This document shows, piece after piece, positions 34,142-42,700 of a stretch of DNA of 64,000 bases. Each line of letters opens with the position of its first letter. Positions within the stretch are counted from its first letter, which is position 1. The stretch is from Paracoccus stylophorae. GTDB taxonomy: Bacteria > Pseudomonadota > Alphaproteobacteria > Rhodobacterales > Rhodobacteraceae. A model generated the notes under the pieces. That model had not been told where the DNA came from. It saw nothing but the letters and a program-made list of their open reading frames with translations, and did not search any database. A program made the translations under genes and the position numbers. The stretch is from positions 2,461,001 to 2,525,000 of the forward strand of contig NZ_CP067134.1 in NCBI RefSeq assembly GCF_028553765.1, in the 5' to 3' direction.

Positions 34142-34789
34142 ATGAATGCGGGAACCGGCGAACGACCATGGCGCGGTGTACTCGATTTCTGGTTTCCCGA
34201 TGGGCGTTCCCTGCAGATCGCCGCATCCGCGCATCAGGACCACTGGTTCTGGCGGATGCAGGGCGGTGCGGACAGCGAGATCATCGCCCGTTTCTCCGAC
34301 ATCACGGCCCAGGCCGCCGCCGGCAATCTCGATCATTGGGCCGCCGATCCTGAAGGCAGGCTCGCGGTCATCATCCTGCTTGATCAGTTCTCACGCGCGC
34401 TTTGGCGCGGCAGTCCACGCGCCTTCGCGCAGGATCCGGCGGCACTGGCACTTTCGATGGAGGGGCTGGCGGACGGCCACTACGCCGCGCTGCCCGTGCC
34501 ATGGTTCAGGATCGTTCACGGCCTGCCGCTCGGTCATTGCGAGGGACCGGATCACCTCGGACGCATCGACCTCCTCATAGGACTTCGTGAGGAAATCGTC
34601 GCGGAGGCGCCTGCGCGGCTTCAACCGATCTACCGGTCACTGGTGAAGCAGGCCGGCGATGTACGCAAGGTCATCGCCGCCTTCGGACGCCACCCCCATC
34701 GCAACAAGGTTCTCGACCGGGAAGCGACTCCTGCAGAAGAAGCTTACTTGACGGCAGGTGACTTTCCCCACGACAGGGCCTTTCAATGA
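34142..34789 (+). CDS. DUF924 family protein
   Basis: A 215-residue mostly helical protein with the DUF924 hallmarks: VLDFWFPDGR, DQFSRALWRGSPRAFAQD, and FGRHPHRNKVLDRE near residues 180-193. Structures in this family look like tetratricopeptide-like helical folds, but no activity is known. It is probably an ordinary chromosomal-type gene carried along with the island. Confidence 0.85.
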   Translation: MNAGTGERPWRGVLDFWFPDGRSLQIAASAHQDHWFWRMQGGADSEIIARFSDITAQAAAGNLDHWAADPEGRLAVIILLDQFSRALWRGSPRAFAQDPAALALSMEGLADGHYAALPVPWFRIVHGLPLGHCEGPDHLGRIDLLIGLREEIVAEAPARLQPIYRSLVKQAGDVRKVIAAFGRHPHRNKVLDREATPAEEAYLTAGDFPHDRAFQ

Positions 34790-35075
34790 TGCGGTACTGA
34801 CTTATCGAGCGGTGCCATTGCATCGCCTTAAGCCGAACCCGAGAAGACACTCTCGGCCGAGTTCAATGCCGCGTCGGATAAGGATTGACGTGCCGATCGA
34901 TGAGAAATCGGTCGCTTTTGACTAATTCGAGCGTACCTCTGGCCAAGCGATACGCAACCCGTATGTCATGGGAGGGGCTAGCAGCGTAAATACGGCCGAG
35001 GGCTCGGTCAGCGACGAGATCATGTTCGGCGAGATTGCAGCCACTTCGCAAAACCTCTGGCAAGGAGACGGGACA

Positions 35076-35885
35076 ATGGAACTGTTCGGACTGGCGCTTG
35101 CGCTTGGGACTATCGGCCTGGTTGCAGGCCTGGTGGGAGCGGTGATTGCAGCTTACGCGACCCGAAGCGAGACCTCGACACTTACAAGCTATGTACAACA
35201 CTTCGCGGCCGGTCTGATCATTGCCGCGGCCACCCTCGACTTGATCCCGGAGGCGATTGAATTAGGCGGCGGGCTGTCGCTGATCATCGGCTTCGTGGTG
35301 GGCACTGCCTTCATGCTGATGATACGCGCGCTGCTCATCCGCTTCGGCCATAGTCATTCACCTGGTCGCGGACACGACCACTCGAGCCATGACCATTCGG
35401 GCCATAGCCACGCTCCTGTCCACGATGCAGCCCATGCCGGTGCCGATGCGAGCATCAACTTCAGACTGGTCACCGCCCTCGCGATCGTTGTCCTGATCGA
35501 CGGCGCCATCATCGGGGTTGCCGTATCAGCCGGCGGGGCCGGCGCCCTTTTAATTGCGGTCGCACTGTCGATCGAGTTGCTCTTCGTCGCCGCCTCCACC
35601 GCCGGATCGACGCGCGCTGGTGGCGGTTCAATCGGCCGCTCGATCGGTGTCAGTGCCTTTGTCGCGATCATGATGCCCATCGGTGCCGTACTGGGCGCGC
35701 TGGTATTTGCAGGCGTCTCTGCCCCTATGCTGGTGATGGGTCTCGGATTCGGTGCCGCCGCGCTTCTGTTTACCGCAGTAGCGGAACTGCTGGTCGAGGC
35801 CTACGAAATCAAGGAGAGCACCGGAACGATCGCCATGGCAGCGGCCGGTTTCCTTCTCTTCCTCATCCTCATGATGCTGATGTAG
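35076..35885 (+). CDS. ZIP-family metal transporter
   Basis: A 269-residue membrane protein with eight predicted helices. A ZIP-like motif HFAAGLIIAAATLDLIPEAI is near residues 43-62, and a His-rich cytoplasmic loop (GHSHSPGRGHDHSSHDHSG) follows. A later helix has LSIELLFVAASTAG. It moves Zn or a related metal, usually inward, though some relatives act outward. The start has a textbook AAGGAG site nine bases before; an in-frame ATG further upstream (34968) gives a poor N-terminus. Confidence 0.82.
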   Translation: MELFGLALALGTIGLVAGLVGAVIAAYATRSETSTLTSYVQHFAAGLIIAAATLDLIPEAIELGGGLSLIIGFVVGTAFMLMIRALLIRFGHSHSPGRGHDHSSHDHSGHSHAPVHDAAHAGADASINFRLVTALAIVVLIDGAIIGVAVSAGGAGALLIAVALSIELLFVAASTAGSTRAGGGSIGRSIGVSAFVAIMMPIGAVLGALVFAGVSAPMLVMGLGFGAAALLFTAVAELLVEAYEIKESTGTIAMAAAGFLLFLILMMLM

Positions 35886-35900
35886 GGACGCTGCAGGACG

Positions 35901-36045
35901 CGGAAATCGAGGAGATGACCGCCTGGGTCGAGGAGAACGCGGGCCAGCAGTAAGGACTCGGGCCGCCGGAGCTTGAAGCTGTGGCGGCCTCAACAACTGC
36001 GACGATGCATGGTGCGCGGTCAGCAGAAGGCGAACCCGTGTCGAT
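35901..36045 (+). repeat. Direct repeat, copy 1, with gene 3' remnant
   Basis: A 145-base segment about 90 per cent identical to 36690-36835, same orientation. Its left part codes for the last residues of a lost protein (AEIEEMTAWVEENAGQQ, stop at 35953), directly behind the ZIP gene. The two copies flank the cytochrome c gene and the truncated gene next to it. Confidence 0.75.
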
Positions 36046-36127
36046 GACATCAACCAGCTGCCGGCCTTATCGACGGTTACCGCGTGCGCATACGAATGCA
36101 AGTTGCCTACGCCCGAGGACGCCGCCC

Positions 36128-36568
36128 TCAGTGCCTTGCCGTGATCTTCTCCTGGTAGCTCCGCTCGCGTTCCGGCCACGTGCTCTTGATGTAGGCGAGC
36201 ACGGCCCGGATCTCGGCGTCGCTGAGGACATCGGCAAACCCGGACATGTCGCTCTCGTATCCGCCTCCGACAATGGCGGCGGTGCCTTCCTTGACGATCC
36301 GGAACAGAATCTCGTCCGAATGATGCCATGTGTGGCCGGTGGCGTCGTGCGGGGGAGCCGGCAGGCGCCCGGTGGGAAGAGGCATTTGCCAGTCTGGCTG
36401 CCCCTCAAGCTGCGCACCATGACATGCGGCGCACTGGGCCTCGTAAATAGTGCGGCCCAGTGCCATCGTCTCGGCATTCTCGGCATCCGCCCGCAACCCG
36501 ACAAGGATCCAGGTGGCGATGATCGCGGAGGCGGTGAGGCCGATGAGGGTTGGTATCCGAAGCATCAT
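36128..36568 (-). CDS. Exported c-type cytochrome
   Basis: A 146-residue monohaem cytochrome c. A single N-terminal helix anchors or exports it (LIGLTASAIIATWILVGL). The haem site is CAACH (C46, C49, H50) and the likely axial methionine is in ESDMSGFADVLS. Its ATG overlaps the stop of a truncated upstream gene by four bases. It lies between two copies of a direct repeat. It could pass electrons to a periplasmic copper enzyme, but the partner is unknown. Confidence 0.85.
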   Translation of the reverse strand: MMLRIPTLIGLTASAIIATWILVGLRADAENAETMALGRTIYEAQCAACHGAQLEGQPDWQMPLPTGRLPAPPHDATGHTWHHSDEILFRIVKEGTAAIVGGGYESDMSGFADVLSDAEIRAVLAYIKSTWPERERSYQEKITARH

Positions 36569-36682
36569 TTGGCATGCTGGACGAACCAGTCCTGCAGGAA
36601 CACGATCGGCGCGTGCTGTTCGTCGCCGGTGACTTCGGCAAACTGGAGGCAGAAACGGTCTGAATCCATGTCGGCAGCACCA
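36565..36682 (-). pseudogene. C-terminal stub of a truncated gene
   Basis: The minus reading MDSDRFCLQFAEVTGDE followed by HAPIVFLQDWFVQHAK ends at TGA overlapping the cytochrome c start. It looks like the end of a real protein whose 5' part was lost at the direct repeat (36690). The family was not recognised. Confidence 0.55.
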
Positions 36683-36689
36683 TGAGCAG

Positions 36690-36835
36690 CGGAAATCGAG
36701 GAGATGACCGCCTGGGTCGAGGAGAACGCGGGTCAGCAGTAAGGACCCGGGCCGCCGGAGCGTGAAGCTGCGGCGGCCTCAACGACCGCGGCGATGCATG
36801 GTGCGCGGTCAGCAGGAGACTGAACCCATGTCGAT
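36690..36835 (+). repeat. Direct repeat, copy 2
   Basis: Second copy of the segment at 35901-36045. It again encodes the C-terminal remnant ending ENAGQQ (stop at 36742), then the GCATGGTGCGCGGTCAGCAG block. Copy 2 has one extra base near 36820. The copies are offset by 789-790 bases, as expected from a duplication or a two-ended insertion/deletion scar. Confidence 0.75.
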
Positions 36836-36841
36836 TCTCAC

Positions 36842-36967
36842 GGCGGCGGTCATACGGGCCACATGCCCGCGAGCGGTGATCGCAAAGCGCTCGTCATCTC
36901 CGGCTGGCTCACCGGTCTCTACTTCATCGTGGAACTCGGGATCGGTATCTGGACAGACTCGGTCCTG
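36842..36967 (+). pseudogene. N-terminal stub of a CDF transporter
   Basis: The frame reads HTGHMPASGDRKALVISGWL followed by TGLYFIVELGIGIWTDSV, the His-rich start and first transmembrane helix of a CDF metal exporter. Homology stops abruptly near 36967 and the frame continues into unrelated sequence. This break may mark the right border of the cargo next to the phage late region. Confidence 0.7.
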
Positions 36968-37191
36968 ACGACCACAAGGAACGGGATCAGGAAAGGCGAG
37001 AAGCCAGAGGAGCCTGCCGGCAGTCCAGCGGAATGGCGCGATGCGGTCGATCACGGTACCGGACCTGCCTGAAAGCGGTGCGTCGTCCTTGTTCGTTCGG
37101 TAAGGACACCACCTGGCCGCTGCTTCCGGCGATAAAGTCGGCATGCCGACGGCCGCCATATTGGTGCGGATTGCAGACCGCAAGCGCTCAG
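36968..37191. other. Unassigned junction sequence
   Basis: About 220 bases between the CDF stub and the late-operon terminator. No gene, tRNA-like sequence or clear insertion-sequence end was recognised. If cargo and phage were joined here, a junction or attachment site would be expected in this stretch. Confidence 0.35.
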
Positions 37192-37220
37192 GCTCTCTTG
37201 CTAGCTTGTCTCAAGAGAGC
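37192..37220 (-). terminator. Late-operon terminator
   Basis: GCTCTCTTG (37192-37200) and CAAGAGAGC (37212-37220) form a perfect 9-base stem with an 11-base loop. It overlaps the end of the o-spanin gene, the last gene of the leftward phage late operon. Confidence 0.65.
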
Positions 37221-37464
37221 AGGCCCGCGCCTGCTCTCTCATCACTGCGTAGTCGCTCAGCATTTCCGCGATGGTCGAGCCTTCCGGCAACGACGCCAGT
37301 TCCTCGGCGGCCCGCGCCTGGAGCTCACGGCTGTACTCCACAGCCGGTGGGCACAACCCGGGGCCGCCGTTCTCAAAACCGGCCGTTGTGCAGCCGCTCA
37401 GCAAGCTCGTCGCGAGAGCGAGGACGACGAGATGCCGCCTCCAGCATCCGGCGTTGCGCGTCAT
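37201..37464 (-). CDS. o-spanin-like lysis lipoprotein (Rz1-like)
   Basis: An 87-residue protein with a signal and lipobox LLSGC near residues 21-25. The mature part is short and helical. It overlaps the preceding i-spanin-like gene by 92 bases in another frame, the usual Rz/Rz1 arrangement. The lipoprotein would sit in the outer membrane and, with the i-spanin, fuse the membranes at the end of lysis. Confidence 0.75.
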   Translation of the reverse strand: MTRNAGCWRRHLVVLALATSLLSGCTTAGFENGGPGLCPPAVEYSRELQARAAEELASLPEGSTIAEMLSDYAVMREQARACSLETS

Positions 37465-37630
37465 TGGTCTTCTCCGTGGTTTCGAGACGTTCGGCGAGGC
37501 GGCCCGTGCGCTCGCCGGAACGCCGGAGCGCGATCAGGAACAGAAGCACGCTGAGTGCAACGGCGCCGCAGCGCAAAGCCGCCCGCATCCGTGGGCTGGC
37601 GGCAATGCCGCCCAGCAGCGTGGCGATCAT
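37373..37630 (-). CDS. i-spanin-like lysis protein (Rz-like)
   Basis: An 85-residue protein with one N-terminal transmembrane helix (GAVALSVLLFLIAL) and a charged coiled-coil-like periplasmic part (RTGRLAERLETTEKTNDAQRR). Its 3' end is overlapped out of frame by the lipoprotein gene. Its start overlaps the endolysin stop by four bases. Size and architecture fit an inner-membrane spanin; identity is inferred from layout. Confidence 0.7.
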   Translation of the reverse strand: MIATLLGGIAASPRMRAALRCGAVALSVLLFLIALRRSGERTGRLAERLETTEKTNDAQRRMLEAASRRPRSRDELAERLHNGRF

Positions 37631-38301
37631 CGACGCCCCCGTTTCCAGTCATCGAGACGCGCATAGATCGTGACCGCGATCCCAACGAGTGCCACGGCGA
37701 TGAACACCCAGCGCAGCGTTTCGAGATAGGACACAAGCGGCAGGATGGCGGACTGGGTTTCGGCCAGGACGTCTCGAGCCACCTCGACGCCCGCCGCGCC
37801 CAGCGTCGCCACACCGGCCGCTCCGCCACCCTTCATGGTGCGGCTGTCGGCCAGCACTTCGCGTGCGGGCGGGGCTTCGGCCGCGAAGGCAGTCGGCCGG
37901 ACCGGGAAGCGCTCGCCCCACTGCCGTGCCGGGCCGAGATCGACATGGATGAAGCCCGAGCGCGGGTAGAAGCCAAAGCCGAGGAATCCGACCGCCCGCG
38001 CCGCGGCCTCGAAGGCCACCGGGTCGTGGTTCGCCATGGCGATGTCGAAGGCGGCGCCGCCGAGATGTTTCGACCGCTGTGCACCGCCAACGGCGCGGTT
38101 GTGCTCGGGGCTGCGATAGGCCGAGCGCACGATCAGCGGTTTTTCCAGCCGGTCGCGCAGCGCCTGCAGCCTGTCGAGCGCGGGTTCGTTGATCAGCAGC
38201 TTGCCGGTGCCGCGGCAGGCGATCTCGGCGGGCGAGAAGTTCGGCCAGCGCCAGGCATTCTTCGGCACGTCGCGCCAGTGGCGGTGGAAGGTCGTGGTCA
38301 T
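37627..38301 (-). CDS. M15-type peptidase endolysin with C-terminal membrane helix
   Basis: A 224-residue protein. Residues 10-125 form a peptidase M15_3 domain: FSPAEIACRGTGKLLI, SAYRSPEHNRAVGGAQRSKHLGG with zinc-site residues, AFDIAM, and GFIHVDLG. It would cleave peptide bridges in peptidoglycan. Residues 180-215 carry a transmembrane helix (WVFIAVALVGIAVTIYA), so it may be membrane-tethered or double as a holin-like export element. No separate holin gene was identified. Confidence 0.85.
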   Translation of the reverse strand: MTTTFHRHWRDVPKNAWRWPNFSPAEIACRGTGKLLINEPALDRLQALRDRLEKPLIVRSAYRSPEHNRAVGGAQRSKHLGGAAFDIAMANHDPVAFEAAARAVGFLGFGFYPRSGFIHVDLGPARQWGERFPVRPTAFAAEAPPAREVLADSRTMKGGGAAGVATLGAAGVEVARDVLAETQSAILPLVSYLETLRWVFIAVALVGIAVTIYARLDDWKRGRR

Positions 38302-38323
38302 GGGGGGCCTCCAGAAATGAAGA

Positions 38324-38342
38324 ACCCGCCTCGAGGGCGGGT
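38324..38342 (-). terminator. Hairpin between DUF6127 and endolysin genes
   Basis: ACCCGCC (38324-38330) and GGCGGGT (38336-38342) with a 5-base loop. On the minus strand it is followed by TCTTCATTTC. It could reduce transcription into the lysis genes. Confidence 0.5.
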
Positions 38343-38375
38343 GTGGCTGAGCTGATGGTTCGGGGTGTTGTGCAG

Positions 38376-38666
38376 CTACGGGCTGCCGCCGAAGATCCTG
38401 AGCTTGATGGCGATGCCCGCCAGCAGCGCCAGCATGACGCCGGTGGTGATCATGCGGACGGCGGTCTGCATCGCGGTGCGCCGCACCAGCCGGATGCAGT
38501 CCACCAGCGAGCGCAGATCGCGGATGTCGAGGGCGGCCTCCTCGCCGTCGAGGCCGACATCGGCGAGCGCGCGCTTCGCGCCTTCCTCCGCGGCCCGGGT
38601 CAGGATCGCCTCGAACTCGGCATCGCGCATGCGGACGAAGCCCTGATCGGATCTGGGTAGTGACAT
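38376..38666 (-). CDS. DUF6127 family phage protein
   Basis: A 96-residue protein: an N-terminal helical part with FVRMRDAEFEAILTRAAEEG and RALADVGLDGEEAALDIRDL, then one C-terminal transmembrane helix (TTGVMLALLAGIAIKL). It matches the DUF6127 pattern found next to lysis genes in alphaproteobacterial phages. The single helix and position make a holin or lysis-control function possible. Start at 38666 (MSLPRSDQG) rather than the longer frame. Confidence 0.75.
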   Translation of the reverse strand: MSLPRSDQGFVRMRDAEFEAILTRAAEEGAKRALADVGLDGEEAALDIRDLRSLVDCIRLVRRTAMQTAVRMITTGVMLALLAGIAIKLRIFGGSP

Positions 38667-38685
38667 GAGTTCATCCTCACGCTGC

Positions 38686-39762
38686 TCAGCCGACCTTCGC
38701 ACCCCAGAAGGACGTGTGATCGGCAGCGAAATAGCCGTCCGCGACCCGGAAATACCCCTGCAACTCGACGGTATCGCCCGCGGTGAGCGACACCATGGTC
38801 TGCAGCCAGATCGCGGTGGCGAGCGAAACGTGGGTGGCGGAGATTTCGCCGAGGGAGCCGCGGATTTCCGTGGCGCCGTTCAGCACGAGCCGGCCGCGCA
38901 TGCGCGCGGTGGTGCTGGCGTTGACCTTGTAGAGGAGCGTTGCGCCGAAGAGGTAGGTGCCGTCGACCGGGGCCACGAACCGGTTGTTCGCGGCATCGAA
39001 GGCCCCGTGGTCGTTATAGTCGGTGTTGTTCAGGCCGATCTTCGTCCAGGTCCCGACGCCCACGTAGTTGTCGTAGTTCGTGTACGCCTTGAAGCGCGGC
39101 AGCCGAGGCTGATCGACGATGCCGTTCGCGTTGTCGACGCTGAGCCCGTCGAAGAAGGTGCTGCCGTCGGCGGAGACCGCGAGGCGGAAGCGGTCCGAGC
39201 CGAAGAGCCCCACCAGCGCCTTGGTCACGAAGCCGGTCTGCAGCGTCAGGCCGAGATCGTCGCCTGCGGCCTCCTTGTTCATGGTGTAGAACAGATCGCC
39301 GGTGCCGCCCTCGGCCACGGTCTTCGCCGTCCAGAGCGCCGCATTGAGCTTGGCGGAGAACGGATTCGACGCATCCGCCGTCGTGCCGAGCCCCAGCAGC
39401 GCGAGGTTCTGCAGCGTGGCCGGAGTGGTCCCGATCCAGCCGGACTCGTCGTAGACCAGCAGCAATCCTTCGTCCTCGACCCAAGCCCGCCACCCGGTCC
39501 GTGGCGGCAGACGCAGCCAGGCGCCGTCCGTCCAGAGCGCCACGTTCATGTCCCAGCCCGCCCAGTCGCCCGTCGCGCCCGAGCCGACGATGTAGCGGTC
39601 GCCATCGGTGGGGCTGGCGGGCGGCACGGTTAGATCCCTATCGAGCACCGAGAGCTGGACGAGCCCGTCGAGGATCCGCAGCGCCTCGTTGTGGGTGACA
39701 TGCTTCTGGGCCTGCGCTGCCAGGATGTAGGGCAGCAGCAGATGGGTCGTGGCATCGGACAT
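38686..39762 (-). CDS. DUF2793 phage tail-tip/fibre protein
   Basis: A 358-residue protein. The N-terminal 100 residues are DUF2793 (LLLPYILAAQAQKHVTHNEAL, then GDRYIVGSGATGDWAG). The C-terminal 130 residues look like a C1q/TNF-type jelly roll (FVAPVDGTYLFGATLLYKV, GDTVELQGYFRV). That combination suggests a receptor-binding tail protein that trimerises. It follows the large baseplate protein in the late operon. Confidence 0.82.
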   Translation of the reverse strand: MSDATTHLLLPYILAAQAQKHVTHNEALRILDGLVQLSVLDRDLTVPPASPTDGDRYIVGSGATGDWAGWDMNVALWTDGAWLRLPPRTGWRAWVEDEGLLLVYDESGWIGTTPATLQNLALLGLGTTADASNPFSAKLNAALWTAKTVAEGGTGDLFYTMNKEAAGDDLGLTLQTGFVTKALVGLFGSDRFRLAVSADGSTFFDGLSVDNANGIVDQPRLPRFKAYTNYDNYVGVGTWTKIGLNNTDYNDHGAFDAANNRFVAPVDGTYLFGATLLYKVNASTTARMRGRLVLNGATEIRGSLGEISATHVSLATAIWLQTMVSLTAGDTVELQGYFRVADGYFAADHTSFWGAKVG

Positions 39763-39772
39763 GGTATGGCCT

Positions 39773-42700
39773 TCAAAGTATCAGCGTGACGGTCTTGGGC
39801 GCCCCCCGCCCCACGAGGGCGGAGAGCTGGTAGATGCGGATGTCGAGCGTGTCGCCGAGGCCGAGCGGCGCGCCCCAGTCGGCGGTCTGGGCGGCAGCGT
39901 TGTAGACCACGTTGGCCGTGGCCGTGCTCAGCACCCGCTTCACTATGGGGCCGTCGAGGATCTCGACCTCGTAGGCTTCCAGTTCCTCGACCAGCGGCAC
40001 CTCCAACCCGCCCCAGCTGTCGGCCGCGAGTGCCCGGGACCGGCGGGTCCAGCGGATCGTCAGATCGCCGGGACTGCGCGCCTTGCGCCACGGCTGCTCG
40101 ACGTGGGCGACCGAGAACGGCCGAAGCCCGACGCCCGTGGGCGTGAAGGTCTGCCCCACATAGGTCTCGTCGCTGACCGGGCGGCTTGCGGGGCCGATGC
40201 GCCAGTTCCACGGGATGCCGAGATCGGCCTCGGCGATAGGGAGCGCCGCGAGGCTATCGTCCAGCACCACGACCCGTGCGCCCCCAGGCGTCGGGTTGCC
40301 CATGGCGTCCTCGGTGCCGCGCTGGCCGCGCAGGAGCCGGGTCAGACGATACCGGCCGGGCGCGAGCAGCTCCGCCGCGCCCGCCTGCACGATCTCCCAG
40401 ACGCCGGGCGCACTCTCGATAGCGAGCGCGTTCGCCCCGCCGAAGAGCGTCAGGTCGGTGACGCTTCCCAACGTGCCGGTCAGCAGATCGACCACCAGCG
40501 CATTACCGAGGTCGAAGCGCGAGGTGGGACCCGCGTAGAAATCCAAGACCAGTGCCCCGATCCGGGCGCGGCTGCCGAAGGTGGTGAGCAGCTCGAAGCC
40601 ATCGCTCGAAGGGCTGCGGAACACCGCCATCTCGCCCGGCCATGGAACCGCGTGCGCTGCGACCATCGGTCGATGCGCGGGCTGGTCCTCGGTGAGCTGC
40701 GGCAGGTCCATCAGCACCGCATCCGGCGCACCGAAGACGACGGTGCGCGTCAGCGATGCCGCGCGCGGATCGCCGGGCGGCAGGTCGTAGGTGGCCCGGT
40801 CCTGGCGGACCGCCTCGATGCCGCGCGCCTCGGCGTCGGCGATGGAGACGAGCCGCAGATCGACCAGCCGCCCGCCATGGGCAAGCCGGATCACGTCGGC
40901 CGGATCGAGCGCGAGCCGCGAGGGCGGCAGACGGAATGCCGCCGTCTCGCGCCCGACCCATGCTTCCATCAGCGCGCGGCGGCAGCGCCGCTTGGCTTCC
41001 TCGGGCGGCACCGCCATCGGGAAGCTTTCCGAGGCGATCCGCGTCGTGTCGACGGTGATGCGCCGCGCCTCGACGAGCGCCGCGTCGTAATCCTCGTCGG
41101 CGCGGGCGACCTGCCATTTCAGCGCCTGTGGCAGTTCCGTCTCCTGGCCGCGGGTCAGTTCCAGCACGTCGCCCTCACGAGGGGCCACAAGATCGTCGGG
41201 CGCGAGGGTGGCGACCGAGGCCCGGCCGCGCATGACGAACCGGATCACGCCTTCAGTCTCGACCGCGTCGAAGCCGAAATGCCGCGACAGCGTGGTGATC
41301 GAAGCGCGCGGGCTTTCCAGCGCGGTGATGGCGTAGCCCTCGACCGCGCCCCAGAGGCCGGAGACGTCGATGCGATCCTCGGGCAGCCCGGCGCGCAGGC
41401 AGAGGTGCCGGACCAGCGCCGCCAGCGACACGGCACCGAGACGGCCCGTCAGCCAGTGGCCGAGCCGCCAGTTCGCCCCGTCCGTCCAGACGTCGGTTAG
41501 CGCCGGGAAGAACGGATAGGGCCGCGCGTCCCAGGTCCAGGCGGCGCATTCCGGCACATGCACCATCCGGCCGCCGTAGACCGAGGACAGCGGGTTGTTC
41601 GCAGCCTCGCCCCACCAGAGGTACGTCGCCTCGAGATAGGCCCGCTGGATGGCATCGTCGCGCCAGCCCCGCGAGAAATGCGGCGTGAAGCTCTCCGAGG
41701 ACTTGGGGTCGAAGAAGACGTTGGGCTGGTTGGTCCCACGGTCGATGGCGGGACAGCCAAGCTCGGTAAACCAGATCGGCTTGGACTGCGGCGCCCACGC
41801 GGTCGGCGTAGCGCTCTCCACCCCGCCCGGGCGGTCGTAATGCGGGTTCGACCACCAGGCGCGCAGATCCTTGTAGCGGAACACCCACGGCTTGGCCGCC
41901 GCACCGTCGGAGATCGGGGTCCGCACCTGCGCGGAGCGGTCCGCCGCGCTGGCATAGAACCAGTCGAAGCCTTCGCCGCCCGCGATGTTCCCCTGCAGAT
42001 AGGCCCGGTCGTAGATCGCGGGCCAACCCTCGGCCGCGTCGGCATGCTCGAACCCGTCGCGCCAGTCCGACAGCGGCATGTAGTTGTCGATCCCGACGAA
42101 ATCGATCTCCGGATCGGCCCAGAGCGGATCGAGGTGAAATAACACGTCGCCGGTGCCGTCACCCGGCTGATGGCCAAAATACTCGCTCCAGTCGGCAGCG
42201 TAGCCGATCTTCGTGCCGGACCCGAGGATCGAGCGCACATCCGCGAGCAGATCCCGATACGCCTGCACGGCGGGATAGGTGGAAGCGCCCGAGCGGATCG
42301 TGGTCAGCCCCGGCATCTCGGTGCCGATCAGGAAGGCATCGACCCCGCCCGCCGCCGCGCAGAGATGGGCGTAGTGCAGCACCATGCGCCGCAGGCCCCA
42401 GTCGCCGGGCGTGCCGGTCCACGAAACCGACTGACCCGAGACGCTGAAGCTCGCGGGCGTGGCCGCGCCGAACAGCGCCGCAACCTGGCTTGCGGCCGTG
42501 GCGGTCTTGTCCGCGGTCCCGGCGAACCCCGCTGCAGGCGAGCAGGTGATCCGGCCGCGCCAGGGGAAGGCGGGCTGGCCGGTCTCGGAGGCGTTGTCGG
42601 AATACGGGTTCGGCAGCGTGTTGCCGGGCGGCACGTCCATCAGGATGAACGGGTAGAAGGTCACCCGCAGCCCGCGCGCCTTCATCTCCTGGATCGCCTG

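Noticed and set aside
32189..34336. Minus-strand open frame of 715 codons opposite the CPG ATPase
   Set aside because: Ser/Arg-rich antisense of a well-supported ATPase and extends past its start into the next gene.
34968..35075. Extra 36 residues at the N-terminus of the ZIP transporter
   Set aside because: The strong ribosome site and the first membrane helix support the ATG at 35076; the extension looks non-coding.
36809..37183. Minus-strand open frame of 124 codons near the cargo border
   Set aside because: It reads antisense through the CDF stub and has no family resemblance.
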